Made by a program: the position numbers and the translations under genes. Below are positions 1 to 8,834 of a stretch of 64,000 bases of DNA, in pieces. How positions within the stretch are numbered: position 1 is the stretch's first letter; each line of letters begins with the position of its first letter. The DNA comes from Chloroflexota bacterium. Lineage in GTDB: Bacteria > Chloroflexota > Anaerolineae > 4572-78 > J111. Below the pieces are notes generated by a model that ran no database searches, was not told the origin of the DNA, and was given only the letters and a program-made list of their open reading frames with translations. Location: the NCBI GenBank assembly GCA_016860845.1, contig BOKF01000013.1, positions 131,536-195,535 on the forward strand. Reading direction: 5' to 3'.

Positions 1-3000
1 GTAATGCGCCGGTCCATCAATTCGGGTGGGGTTTTATCGCCCAGCAGCAGCCCCAGCGGAATTATTACCGCCCCGCCAATGATGATCGGCGGCGTGGCCG
101 AGATTTGCCGCTCCAGGGCCAGCTCTTCCTTGCGCCGTTCTAGCCGGGCGGCCAGCTCGTCGGCCCGCTGCTGGGCCTTGGCGGCATTGAGCCGGTCATT
201 CGCCTTGCCCGATTTCTCCTGCTGGCGCAGTTCGGCCGCCCGCTTGTCCCAGTAGTTGATCTCCTTGGTCAGCCGCTCGTGGACAGCGGCCAGGGTTTTA
301 TCCACCTGGGCCTCGCGCCGCTGCCGCACTTGCTGGAGATGGCGCGGCACCAGCTTCTCAATCGCATAGGCCATTACCTGGCCTTCCAATGCTTCTCCTA
401 CAAGCCAGTCAGCCGTCAGAGTCGTTTCGATCTGGGCTAACTCCTCAGCCGTAGCCGGCCGGTAATCCAGATAGGGCGCATAGCCGCCTGTCCGTATCTG
501 CCCTTCCACGTCAATTTCCACAAAATGAACCTCGCGGGAAATCACTCGCTTCGACCCGCTCGAGGCTGTTCCGGCATCCTGAATGTTCTGTTCCAAAAAG
601 AAAAGGACACGCGGCTCGCGGCCTGGATCGGTTTCATCCACCAATACCGCCCCGGAGCGCAGCGTCTCGCGGTATTTGTCCAGGGTTAGATGGATCACCG
701 TATCCAGCAGCGGATGGCCCGGACAAACAAAATCGGCCTGCACCTGCCCGGCGTGATTCAACTGCTCCTTGTCAAAGCAGACCCGGTCATACTTTTCCCA
801 CACCGGCACCAGCGTACCTAGTTCCTTGGCATGGTGGCGAATCCGGGCCGGCACGTGGCTGATGCGATAGCGCCCCGGCTCCCGTTCCCTCAGCGAGCCA
901 CCCAGCCGCTCGAAGGCTTGCAGAAAGAACGACTTGATGTAGTGGGGCTGCAAGCGCCGGGCGGCGTAACGCTCCATCTCCTCGCGGATGCGCATGATCT
1001 GACTGGTATCCATCCGTTCGGTGACCAAGGAGCGAGTCTCCAGTAACTCCCGCACCCGTTCCTGGTCCACGGCATTATCTACCTTCTGCTCCAATTTGGC
1101 CCGCACCTCGGGCTGATCGCCGTAGCGGATCGCCTCAACTAGCAGCTTGCTCAGCGGGGTCTGTTCGAACAACGCGCCCAAGACATCAAAAACCTTGCCC
1201 TGCAAGGCTTTGCTCTCTGTTTCCAGCTTGTGGAGCAGTCGGGCGTAGACCTGGCCTTCCCGCGTCTCTCCGGCCACCAGGTTCCAAAGATGGCAGACCT
1301 CGGTCTGCCCAATCCGGTGGATGCGGCCAAAGCGCTGCTCTAGGCGGTTGGGATTCCAGGGCAAATCATAATTGATCATCAGGTGAGCGCGCTGGAGGTT
1401 GATGCCTTCGCCGGCAGCATCGGTGGCCAGCAAGAAGTAGACTTCGGGATCGTTGCGGAAGCGGTCTTCGGTGGCCCGACGCTGCTCGCGCGGCACACTA
1501 CCGTCAATACTGACCAGAATATCCTCGCGGCCAAAGAGGGTGCTGATGCGCTCCCAGAGATAGGTCAGGGTATCGCGGTGCTCGGTAAAGATGACCAGCT
1601 TGCGGCGTTGCCCGTTGCCGTCAATCATGCGCTGCTCATCCTGGAGAATCGAGGTTAACTCTTCCCATTTGCGGTCCGTACCACTGTGTCGAACCCGGTA
1701 GGCCATTGTCTCTAGCTTTTTGAGCGTTTCGATCTCAGCCTGCAGTTCGGCGATGGTTAGGGCAGCCGTGGCGCTGTCGCTGACCTGCTCTTCAATCGCT
1801 TCGACTTCATCGGCTGGAGCGTCGTCCAAATCCTCCAGGTAACCCTGGTCATAGTAGCGGGCATCATCGGTTGCGGCAGCCTGTTGGCCCCCTTTGACTT
1901 CTTGCAGCCGTTTTTCCAGCCGCTGGTGGCGTCGTTTCAAGGATTGGTAAATAGCCTCGGGCGATGAGGCCAGGCGGCGCTGGAGAATAGTCAAAGCAAA
2001 GCCGACCGTGCCCTTGCGCTTGTCGTCGCCCAGTTGGTCAGCCCGGTTGAACTCCTCACGCACGTAATCGGTGACGGCGTTGTAAAGTTGGATTTCGCCC
2101 GGCGAAAGGGCATAACTGGCGGTGTAAGCGATTCGCTCCGGGAATAGGGGCCGGCCATCAAAACGACGCAGGTCTTCCTTGATCATCCGGCGCATGATGT
2201 CGGAGATGTCCACCTGGTGAGTCCCTTCACGGAAACGACCTTCAAAGCGGTCAGGATCGAGCAAAGCCAGAAACAACTGGAAATCTTCTTCTTTGCCGTT
2301 ATGGGGAGTCGCTGTCATCAGCATAAAATGGCGGGCGATGGAACTTAAGAGCTTGCCCAGCTTGTAGCGCTTGGTCTCTTCCAGTTCCCCCACCCAGAAG
2401 TGGGCCGACATCTTGTGGGCTTCGTCAATGATGGCCAGGTCCCACTCGGTCCGGCGCAGTTTTTCCTGTAACTCGTCGTCGCGAGCCACTTGGTCCAAGC
2501 GAATAATGAGCAAATCTTTGTCCTGAAACGGGTTGCCGCTGACCGAGGTCTCAATGGTTTCGCGGCTCATAATGTCGAAGCGAAGCTGGAATTTGAACCA
2601 GAGTTCATCCTGCCATTGGGCAGCTAATCCCCCAGGGACGCAGATCAGGCAGCGCCGCACATCGCCTCTGACGATCAACTCTTTGATGAGCAGGCCGGCC
2701 ATAATGGTTTTACCGGCGCCGGGATCGTCGGCCAGCAAGAAGCGCAGGGGTTGGCGGGTGAGCATCTCGCCATAGACGCCGGTGATCTGGTGAGGGAGAG
2801 GTTCAATGACCGAGGTATGCACAGCCAGCACCGGGTCAAAGAGATGGGCCAAGTGGATGCGGTAGGCTTCGGCGACCAGCCGGAATAGCTCGCCATCTGC
2901 GCTGAAGTGCCAGGTTCGGTGGGGCTGCCCCACTTCCAGGCCGGCTTCATCTGTGCGGTACAGCAGTTGGGTCCCTGGCTGGCCATCGGCCCGTTTATAG

Positions 3001-3113
3001 AATAATTCTACCGCCGTGGAGCCGTGCCATTTCACATCTACAATGGAAACGGTTTGTCCTGGAACAATCCCTTTGACCTTAACGCCAGGTTTCAAGTCTT
3101 CGAGTTGGGCCAT
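1..3113 (-). CDS. SNF2-family DEAH helicase, DrmD-like, 3' end outside window
   Basis: An uninterrupted minus-strand frame runs from ATG at 3113 to the left edge (1037 codons) without a stop, so the C-terminus is missing. Visible superfamily 2 motifs in order: Walker A DDPGAGKT near residue 131, DEAH (IIDEAHKMSAH) near 228, motif III TATPHNG near 267, and motif VI QRFGRIHRIGQ near 597. The N-terminal 60 residues (LKPGVKVKGIVPGQ) and the LAHLFDPVLAVHTS segment resemble the SNF2-like helicases called DrmD in DISARM, and related solitary helicases beside anti-phage methylases. That family assignment is from memory of the family. After motif VI comes a long charged helical region, rich in Gln, Arg and Glu towards the edge. 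A DUF3883-type end, if present, would lie outside. The partner genes that would define a defence system are off the left edge. Confidence 0.85.
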   Translation of the reverse strand, partial: MAQLEDLKPGVKVKGIVPGQTVSIVDVKWHGSTAVELFYKRADGQPGTQLLYRTDEAGLEVGQPHRTWHFSADGELFRLVAEAYRIHLAHLFDPVLAVHTSVIEPLPHQITGVYGEMLTRQPLRFLLADDPGAGKTIMAGLLIKELIVRGDVRRCLICVPGGLAAQWQDELWFKFQLRFDIMSRETIETSVSGNPFQDKDLLIIRLDQVARDDELQEKLRRTEWDLAIIDEAHKMSAHFWVGELEETKRYKLGKLLSSIARHFMLMTATPHNGKEEDFQLFLALLDPDRFEGRFREGTHQVDISDIMRRMIKEDLRRFDGRPLFPERIAYTASYALSPGEIQLYNAVTDYVREEFNRADQLGDDKRKGTVGFALTILQRRLASSPEAIYQSLKRRHQRLEKRLQEVKGGQQAAATDDARYYDQGYLEDLDDAPADEVEAIEEQVSDSATAALTIAELQAEIETLKKLETMAYRVRHSGTDRKWEELTSILQDEQRMIDGNGQRRKLVIFTEHRDTLTYLWERISTLFGREDILVSIDGSVPREQRRATEDRFRNDPEVYFLLATDAAGEGINLQRAHLMINYDLPWNPNRLEQRFGRIHRIGQTEVCHLWNLVAGETREGQVYARLLHKLETESKALQGKVFDVLGALFEQTPLSKLLVEAIRYGDQPEVRAKLEQKVDNAVDQERVRELLETRSLVTERMDTSQIMRIREEMERYAARRLQPHYIKSFFLQAFERLGGSLREREPGRYRISHVPARIRHHAKELGTLVPVWEKYDRVCFDKEQLNHAGQVQADFVCPGHPLLDTVIHLTLDKYRETLRSGAVLVDETDPGREPRVLFFLEQNIQDAGTASSGSKRVISREVHFVEIDVEGQIRTGGYAPYLDYRPATAEELAQIETTLTADWLVGEALEGQVMAYAIEKLVPRHLQQVRQRREAQVDKTLAAVHERLTKEINYWDKRAAELRQQEKSGKANDRLNAAKAQQRADELAARLERRKEELALERQISATPPIIIGGAVIIPLGLLLGDKTPPELMDRRI

Positions 3114-3154
3114 GTGGGGTACCCCAGTCAAGAGATGATAAAATAACAAAAAGA

Positions 3155-3178
3155 CGCGGCCTTGACCAAGCCGCGCCT
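3155..3178. terminator. hairpin upstream of the helicase gene
   Basis: The arms GACGCGGCCTT and AAGCCGCGCC are nearly complementary around a short loop. The hairpin lies just outside the helicase start, so it is more likely a boundary element or the end of a plus-strand transcript than a terminator of the helicase. Confidence 0.35.
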
Positions 3179-3244
3179 CTGTGCTAAGATATGCTCAACA
3201 ACAACACACGGCCAGGCCGCTTTACCTGGTCACAGCAAATACAT

Positions 3245-3286
3245 AAAGACCCCTAAAGGTTTGGCAGCCGAGGGGTCTTTTGCTTT
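3245..3286. terminator. bidirectional Rho-independent terminator-like hairpin
   Basis: A perfect 10-bp stem (AAAGACCCCT at 3245-3254, AGGGGTCTTT at 3271-3280) has a 16-nt loop and is followed by a T-rich tract on the plus strand. The A-rich left arm also gives a U-tract in the minus direction. The 3114-3654 stretch otherwise holds no gene I can support. It also contains two copies of a 12-bp palindrome, TTCCTTGAGGAA, at 3404-3415 and 3557-3568. Confidence 0.55.
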
Positions 3287-3654
3287 TCCTGAATATTTTA
3301 TCACGATTCTATGTCCCCTGACAACCCCTTCGAGCTTACAGTTTCGTAACGATATTATTCGCCCTGCAATCTTTTTGAATTTTTGTCCCAACAGAAAAGC
3401 CCTTTCCTTGAGGAAGCAGGGCGACTTGCTGATGACGATGGGGAGTTGAACTTGTGGCAGAGTTATCGTTGGAGTCACAGCCCAAGACAAAAAACTACCT
3501 TACCAGGCAGTTTCAAAAGGCTCCAGACTCATATATCGGCATGACCAGGAAGGTTCTTCCTTGAGGAAAAATGAGCTAGACTGCTGCCGGTCGTTCAACG
3601 TTCTAGTAACAGAGGCAATTTCGACACTCCAATTTCTGCTGGGGTTTAAACTGC

Positions 3655-4242
3655 TTACGACTTGCGGCTGCGCTCAGAAGTGCTTAACTTTCGCAGGGTT
3701 TTGACTTCTATCTGGCGAATCCGCTCGCGGGTCACGCCGAAGGCGTTGCCTACCTCTTCCAGAGTATGGCTCTCGCCATCTGTCCTACCAAAGCGCAGCT
3801 CCAAGATTTTGCGCTCCCTTTCACTCAGGGTGTCAAGACCTTGTAACAACTGTTCCTTGAGTTGTCGTAAGGCCGCGTCAACCGGCTCAAATCTCGCGTC
3901 ATCACTGACAGAGTCAGCCATGCTACTCTCTTCCAACCCGGCAGGTGTTTCGGGCGACATCGGCCCCTGGGTCATCCGAATGATGCGCTCCACTCTGTTG
4001 GCCTCTCGGCACCAGCGACGCTCTATATCCGGGTCCAGGCGCTGATGATTGGCCAACGCCTCCTTGATGGCCTGAATATCTTTGGACGAGAGTTGGCCCA
4101 TTTCCAGGGCGATTTCTTTGGGGGTCGGCTCTCGACCGTTTTCCTTGAGGAGGCGGCGTTGCGTTCGCACCAGCTTACTGACGGTTTTGATCATGCAGTA
4201 GGGAACTCGGATGGTTCGGACCTGGTCATTCATGCTAATCAC
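3655..4242 (-). pseudogene. N-terminally truncated primary-type sigma-70 factor (regions 3-4 only)
   Basis: The 195-residue product begins (GTG, or ATG three codons later) at DQVRTIRVP, which corresponds to the end of region 2.4 of group 1/2 sigma factors. It continues through region 3 (TVSKLVRTQRRLLKENGREP) to an intact region 4 (LSERERKILELRFG, then the HTH EVGNAFGVTRERIRQIEVKTLRKL). Regions 1.2 to 2.4, needed for core binding through the 2.2 helix and for -10 melting, are absent. An in-frame stop lies five codons upstream (TGA at 4255-4257), and the upstream sequence has no STYATWWIRQ-like segment. This looks like a 5'-deleted sigma gene. The conserved region 4 leaves open a regulatory role as a region 3-4 protein. 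Confidence 0.75.
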
Positions 4243-4375
4243 TTTAAGCTCAGGTCAAGTCGCCCAACTTTGAAGTCGTGGAAAACCCGACTGTTGGATT
4301 CGCAGGTATAATCCCCATATCTACGTTCCTAGGAAAACTCCAGTGTTATCCAGCAACTGACCGGACGTACTTACC

Positions 4376-4768
4376 TTACTCATTTCCCAAGTTATGTAGT
4401 TTGGTTTCAATTTCCCTAATGTCCTTAAACTGGTCGGAAATTTCGGGTGGTATGTCATAAGCTCTACGTTTGAACGCAAAGAGGGTATAAACCGTTTTAG
4501 ATTGATAGCCTTCGGCGTATGTGGAAATACCAACAAGCTCCCATCCCACACTCCCAAGATTAGTGAGATTATTCCACTGACTTATGTCTTTATCAGTTAC
4601 TAAAAGATATTCCCATTTTTCAGCCATGGATTGTTGATAGGCTTCAATTGCTTGCCGATACTCTACATGTCGCTTTTCAAGATGGCTTTTTAGTTGATTA
4701 ATCTTTTGTTGGCGTTGCTTACGAGCCTCACGTTGTTCTTTTGGCTCACCGGATAAAAAACCCAACAT
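4376..4768 (-). CDS. DUF4177-like small protein with N-terminal coiled coil
   Basis: A 130-residue protein. The start at ATG 4768 is preferred over an in-frame TTG two codons upstream because AGGAG lies 9 nt before it. Residues 8-45 are highly charged and predicted helical (EQREARKQRQQKINQLK). From about residue 50 the pattern WEYLLVTD, LGSVGWELVGIS, VYTLFAFKR matches the small DUF4177 fold (a W-E-Y strand, G-W-E-L strand and terminal F-K-R strand). The function of this family is not known. It stands alone between the truncated sigma gene and a gene-poor stretch. Base composition is lower in GC than the neighbours, suggesting a different origin from the housekeeping genes. Confidence 0.7.
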   Translation of the reverse strand: MLGFLSGEPKEQREARKQRQQKINQLKSHLEKRHVEYRQAIEAYQQSMAEKWEYLLVTDKDISQWNNLTNLGSVGWELVGISTYAEGYQSKTVYTLFAFKRRAYDIPPEISDQFKDIREIETKLHNLGNE

Positions 4769-5070
4769 TTTCAAATTCTCCTTCTGCTAGTAATAAAAGA
4801 ATTTGTGTATTAGTCGCCCAATATCTCTTGATGCTGTAGGCGCAGTTACTAGAGTTAACACCCGCATCACAGCACGTAATGATGATAAATCTCTTCTAGT
4901 ACGCCTCTGACCTCCATGAAAACAGACTCGAAATATGGGACGCATCACGATGATAAGAGTCAAAAGTGAAACGACCCACCTAGGCCAGGATGGGTTATTT
5001 CATCACTAAAAGAAAGGATTCCCACAATGCCAATTTCACTTTTATCCTATCACAACTTGGGCTTTTCAAA

Positions 5071-5257
5071 CACCCCAATTTTGGGGGGTATAAAAGGATT
5101 TTCAGACCATAAATGAAACAGCCGGCCCCGGCACGGTCGGCTGCTTCATCTAACAATCTTCGAAAGGAATCCTACATCAATATGAGTATTCTTTACAGTT
5201 ATATACTACCACGTTTGGCCGAGGAGCAACACCCCAATTTTTGGGGGTTTAAAAAGG
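5071..5257. repeat. two copies of a CCCCAATTTTTGGGG palindrome flanking a hairpin
   Basis: Near-identical units starting CACCCCAATTTT and ending TAAAAGG/TTTAAAAAGG occur at 5071-5097 and 5230-5257. Each is a self-complementary CCCCAA/TTGGGG element. Between them (5115-5147) is a GAAACAGCCG...CGGCTGCTTC hairpin. The 4769-5299 stretch has no supportable gene, and these repeats are its only clear structure. Confidence 0.6.
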
Positions 5258-5303
5258 TCAGTCTACCTTGAGGCCGGCCCTGATTTCCTCAGGGAAATAT
5301 TGT

Positions 5304-5369
5304 TCCTCAAGGAAATATATGGATTACGCCTCATCCTCCTCAAGGAGATTTATGGATTACGCCTCATTC
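5304..5369. repeat. 33-bp tandem duplication
   Basis: Two adjacent 33-bp units, 5304-5336 and 5337-5369, share TATGGATTACGCCTCAT and differ at a few positions. A third partial unit (TCCTTGAGGAG) follows. Each unit begins with a TCCTCAAGGA palindrome, the same type seen at 3404 and 3557. Confidence 0.8.
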
Positions 5370-5793
5370 TCCTTGAGGAGAAGTTGACTAAGTTGAAAGT
5401 GCTTGAGGCAATCCGTAGAGTAAATTCCCACCACCCGGTGATCGTCGTCTCCGCGTATGGGGACAAACGCACCCGGCAGGAAGCGGCCCAGAGGGGCGCG
5501 GACGGCTTCTTTCAAAAGCGGGCCAACGTCGCCAAGCTCTACCGACAGATGCGCATCCTCCTGGCCATGCACTCGCCGCACCAGCTTGAAGCCGAACTCA
5601 GCCTCCAAACAGAGGGCCGTCAGGCCCAGCTCATCGCTCAGACGCGCCGGCTGAACAAGCTCAAAGAACGGCAGGCGCTGCTGGGGATTGATGCGCCGCC
5701 AGAGCTGCTCATCGAGATTGAGGATTTAGAGGGGGAAATAAAAAGGCCGGTCTTCTATTTGCCCGCAAACAGGGCCAACTCTCTAATAACAAA

Positions 5794-5822
5794 AAACCGA
5801 CCCATAAAGGTCGGTCTTTCAT
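5794..5822. terminator. Rho-independent terminator, bidirectional
   Basis: The stem ACCGACC/GGTCGGT (5796-5802, 5809-5815) has a 6-nt loop, flanked by an A-run on the left and CTTTC on the right. It probably ends transcripts of the minus-strand binding-protein gene. It overlaps the end of the response-regulator remnant. Confidence 0.6.
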
Positions 5823-5884
5823 TTGAGTTAGGGGTCTAATCGAGTTCGATTCGGGCTGTCAAGGTTACTTTGATTAATTGTCTA

Positions 5885-5906
5885 CCCGGCTTCTGCCGGG
5901 GTTTTG
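5885..5906. terminator. hairpin at the 3' end of the TRAP binding-protein gene
   Basis: CCCGGC (5885-5890) pairs with GCCGGG (5895-5900) around TTCT, followed by GTTTT on the plus strand. It lies directly after the minus-strand stop codon at 5912. Confidence 0.45.
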
Positions 5907-5911
5907 AGTTA

Positions 5912-7048
5912 TTACGAGGTAGCACTGAGCTTGGAGTGGATAAAGCGTGACACGCCGCCTTCGTTGATGTCGTGCCAGGCGTAGATGCCTTCGCGGAACT
6001 TGATCCACTCGTCGTAAACCGTCTTGAAATCAGCATCTTGAGCCGCCAGTTCATCATACAGGGCAAAAGAGGCCTCTTCTGCCGCCGTCATGATCTCATC
6101 ACTATAGGGTGTCAAGACAACCCCACCGTCCACCAAGCGGGTCAGCGCTTCGTTGTTGCGAGCGTCGTAGCGGGCCAACATGACCATGTTAGCCTGGTAA
6201 GCGGCTGTCTCAACCGCAGCTTTATAAAGCTCCGGCAGGGCTTCCCACTCGGCCAGGTTGATTTGCACTTCCAGGGTGGGACCCGGCTCCCACCAACCCG
6301 GATAATAATAGAAACCGGTTGCCTTTTGCAGCCCTAACTTTTCATCGTCATAAGGGCCGACCCACTCAGCAGCGTCAATCGCCCCGGTTTGGAGCGCCTG
6401 GAAAATTTCCCCGCCGGGCAGCGTCTGGACCGTTACCCCTAATTTGGTCATCACCTGACCGCCCAGGCCGGGAATGCGCATTTTCAAACCTTCCAGATCG
6501 GCTAGGGTGCTGATTTCTTTACGGAACCAGCCGCCCATCTGCACCCCGGTGTTGCCTGCCGGGAACTGAATCACCCCGAACTTTTCGGCATATAACTCGC
6601 GCAGCATCGTCAACCCGCCGCCTTCGTAGAGCCAGGCGTTTTGCTGCTGTGCATTCAAGCCGAAGGGCAGAGCCGTTCCAAAGGCGGTAATGGGGCTTTT
6701 ACCAACATAATAATAGGAGGCCGTGTGGCCGATAGGCACGGCCCCTTGCTCCACCACATTGAGCACTTCCAGGCCCGGGGCAATTTCGCCGGCAGCGCGC
6801 GGGTTAACAATAAATTTGCCGTTGGTTAACGCCGCTAAAGCTTCCGCAAACACGGTAGCCCCGCCAAAAATAGTATCGAGGGCGACCGGCCAACTGGTGG
6901 CCATCTCCCACTCAAGCGTGGGCAAATCTGCGTCCTGGGCATTGGCGACAATATCCGCCGCTCTGGGTTGAGCCAGGAAGCTTGCAGCACCGGCTGCCCC
7001 CACGATGGACGCTTTTTTCAGAAAACCTCTTCGATCAAGCTTTTCCAT
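5912..7048 (-). CDS. TRAP transporter solute-binding protein, TakP-like
   Basis: A 378-residue periplasmic or extracytoplasmic DctP-family binding protein. The N-terminus carries a twin-arginine signal (RRGFLKKA, then an Ala-rich hydrophobic stretch). The segments [38 protein letters not shown] and [13 protein letters not shown] closely follow the 2-oxoacid-binding TakP subgroup, including the conserved Arg in K-M-R-I that normally holds a carboxylate and the E-W-V-G-P-Y-D-D motif. A 2-oxo acid ligand is therefore inferred, not shown. AGGAGG precedes the ATG. No DctQ or DctM permease gene is adjacent, so the membrane partner must lie elsewhere. The gene is transcribed divergently from the PLP enzyme gene at 7220. 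Confidence 0.9.
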   Translation of the reverse strand: MEKLDRRGFLKKASIVGAAGAASFLAQPRAADIVANAQDADLPTLEWEMATSWPVALDTIFGGATVFAEALAALTNGKFIVNPRAAGEIAPGLEVLNVVEQGAVPIGHTASYYYVGKSPITAFGTALPFGLNAQQQNAWLYEGGGLTMLRELYAEKFGVIQFPAGNTGVQMGGWFRKEISTLADLEGLKMRIPGLGGQVMTKLGVTVQTLPGGEIFQALQTGAIDAAEWVGPYDDEKLGLQKATGFYYYPGWWEPGPTLEVQINLAEWEALPELYKAAVETAAYQANMVMLARYDARNNEALTRLVDGGVVLTPYSDEIMTAAEEASFALYDELAAQDADFKTVYDEWIKFREGIYAWHDINEGGVSRFIHSKLSATS

Positions 7049-7219
7049 ACCATCCTCCTTGATAAGATTTAACTACCTTGTTTAATTTGGCGGCATTGTA
7101 TCATAAGAAAAATGAAACACAAAAAATTACTCCCGTTTTGCCAGACTCAGGCGGTTTTACTTTTCAACCCCTTTGATGTAACCTTGAAGCTCCAACCTCA
7201 AGCAAAGATAGGAGGATCT

Positions 7220-8272
7220 ATGATTAACCTGCAAGAAGTCCTCAACCGGCTGCCGCGCCTGCCCTTAGCCCAGTTGCCAACACCCTTACAGCCCGCCCCC
7301 CGGCTCTCCAAAGCCCTGGGCGGGCCAGCCATCTATTTTAAGCGGGACGACCTGACGGGCATGCCCCTGGGCGGCAACAAAACCCGCATGTTTGAATACG
7401 TCCTGCCCCGCGCCCTGGCCGCCGGAGCCGACTGCGTTGTCGCCGGAGCTGCCATTCAATCCAATTACTGCCGCCAATTGACTGCCGCCTGCGCCCAAGT
7501 CGGCCTGGAGGTTTACCTGGTGCTGCGCTCGGTCCGGCCCGATGTTGAAACCGTCCCGCAGGGCAACTTTCTGCTGGACCTGCTGATGGGCGCTCACGTT
7601 TATCTTGTCGAAAACATGGGCTGGCCGGAGCAGATTGAAAAAATTTACGAGTTGGCCGAAGAACTGCGCGCCCAGGGCCGCCGGCCTTACGTGGCCCGCG
7701 CCGCCAACCAGGCTGATATTGGCCTCGACGCCGCCGCCTACACTAACTGCGCCCTGGAACTGCACCACCAGTTGGCCGAACAAGGTCTAAAGCCCGACTA
7801 CCTGTATGTGGCTGCCGCCGATACCACCCAGGGCGGTTTGCTCCTCGGCGCCAAGATCCTCGGCGAGACCTACCAGATTGTCGGCATTAATCCGCTGGGT
7901 AAAGCTGCTTTTGGCGGTCCTCCGGCTACCGAATTGATTATTCACGCCGCCCATAAAGCTGCGGCTGAGCTTAAGCTGCCGGTTGAAATTCGCCCGGAGG
8001 AAGTCATCAGCTATAATGACTATGTGGGACAGGGTTATGGGATGCCCACGCCGGAGGGTCTGGCCGCAATCCGGCTGGTGGCCGAGACGGAAGGGATTTT
8101 GTTGGACCCGGTCTACACCGGCAAGGCCATGGCCGCGCTGATGGATCACATCAAGCAGGGTCGTCTCAAACCAAGCGATACAATCGTTTTTCTGCACACC
8201 GGCGGCTATCTGGCCCTGTTTGCCTACCAGCACTATTTTGATTTTGAGGGTCAAGTGGGCAAGATTATCTGA
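7220..8272 (+). CDS. D-cysteine desulfhydrase / ACC deaminase-family PLP enzyme
   Basis: A 350-residue fold-type II PLP enzyme. The start at ATG 7220 is chosen over an upstream in-frame start at 7112 because AGGAGG lies 5 nt before it and family homology begins there. Diagnostic segments: FKRDDLTGMPLGGNKTRMFE, with the Schiff-base Lys in G-G-N-K-T-R; GAAIQSNYCRQLTAACA, the substrate Ser-Asn loop; and the C-terminal HTGGYLALFAY. Members cleave D-cysteine to pyruvate, H2S and ammonia, or deaminate ACC or other small D-amino acids. The sequence alone does not settle the substrate. The divergent TakP-like binding protein could in principle handle a keto-acid product, but this link is only positional. 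Confidence 0.85.
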   Translation: MINLQEVLNRLPRLPLAQLPTPLQPAPRLSKALGGPAIYFKRDDLTGMPLGGNKTRMFEYVLPRALAAGADCVVAGAAIQSNYCRQLTAACAQVGLEVYLVLRSVRPDVETVPQGNFLLDLLMGAHVYLVENMGWPEQIEKIYELAEELRAQGRRPYVARAANQADIGLDAAAYTNCALELHHQLAEQGLKPDYLYVAAADTTQGGLLLGAKILGETYQIVGINPLGKAAFGGPPATELIIHAAHKAAAELKLPVEIRPEEVISYNDYVGQGYGMPTPEGLAAIRLVAETEGILLDPVYTGKAMAALMDHIKQGRLKPSDTIVFLHTGGYLALFAYQHYFDFEGQVGKII

Positions 8273-8315
8273 CCACTGGCCTAGCTACCCTACACTTTGC
8301 TCTGTGAAATTAAAT

Positions 8316-8385
8316 GGGACACGGATGAACACAGATTTCACGGATTTTTCTTTAATTTTTTGATCTAATCTGTGTTTATCCGTGT
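8316..8385. repeat. inverted repeat, ACACGGAT family
   Basis: ACACGGATGAACACAGAT (8319-8336) is complementary, with one mismatch, to ATCTGTGTTTATCCGTGT (8368-8385), and a further CCGTGTCC follows. This type of intergenic hairpin is common in large environmental genomes, and it sits between two unrelated genes. Confidence 0.75.
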
Positions 8386-8452
8386 TAATCCGTGTCCTAA
8401 TTTGAAACTGTAGAGTTGTCAGACTACTGACCACTATTTTCTGGAGGTCAAA

Positions 8453-8812
8453 ATGCCTTATCTACTCTTAAGATGGCTCTTTCTGGCCATTGCCATTGCC
8501 ATCACTGCCTGGCTGCTGCCGGGGATTCAGGTTAGCGGCGGGATTACGGGCTTAATTATTGCGGCGGCAGTGTTGGGGCTGGTCAACGCGATCATCCGTC
8601 CCATTGTTTCATTCTTTACCTGTCCCCTCATTATTTTGACCCTGGGGCTTTTTATTCTGGTCATTAATGCCATGATGTTGGCCCTGACCTCCTGGCTCAT
8701 CCCCAGTATCTTACAGGTGAGCGGCTTCTGGACGGCCCTGTTTGCCAGCCTGATTATCAGCATCATCTCCGGTCTGCTCACCGCGTTCCTCCACGACGAA
8801 AGCCGCTGGTAA
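8453..8812 (+). CDS. phage-holin-4-like four-TM membrane protein (YvlD type)
   Basis: A 119-residue protein made of four hydrophobic segments: about 5-25, 33-52, 57-80 and 92-113. The segment [20 protein letters not shown] with a central N-x-I-x-R-P is the signature of the Phage_holin_4_2/YvlD family. Despite the name, these are chromosomal inner-membrane proteins, usually linked to envelope stress, and not lysis proteins. GGAGG lies before the ATG. The CDF transporter gene follows 22 nt later, so the two are probably co-transcribed. Confidence 0.85.
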   Translation: MPYLLLRWLFLAIAIAITAWLLPGIQVSGGITGLIIAAAVLGLVNAIIRPIVSFFTCPLIILTLGLFILVINAMMLALTSWLIPSILQVSGFWTALFASLIISIISGLLTAFLHDESRW

Positions 8813-8834
8813 ATATTGGAGGTCTCACCCGCTC

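Larger units (their letters stand above)
5300..5839 (+). pseudogene. response-regulator remnant with coiled C-terminal tail
   Basis: The frame starts (TTG) inside a 33-bp tandem repeat, so its first ~30 residues are a repeated peptide (LKEIYGLRLILL). Recognisable homology begins at VLEAIRRVNSHHPVIVVSAYGD, the second half of a receiver domain (beta-4 Ser and following segment). It continues through GADGFFQKRANVAKLYRQM (with a K as in the beta-5 lysine). The tail LNKLKERQALLGIDAPPELL and its EIEDLEGEI ending resemble the short helical module found at the end of many Chloroflexi/cyanobacterial signalling ATPases. The phospho-acceptor half of the receiver is missing. The last ~30 codons run through a terminator-like hairpin, so the frame is likely a fragment and not a working gene. 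Confidence 0.6.

Noticed and set aside
3162..3449. 95-codon plus-strand frame downstream of the helicase start
   Set aside because: It runs through two hairpins and has no conserved features.
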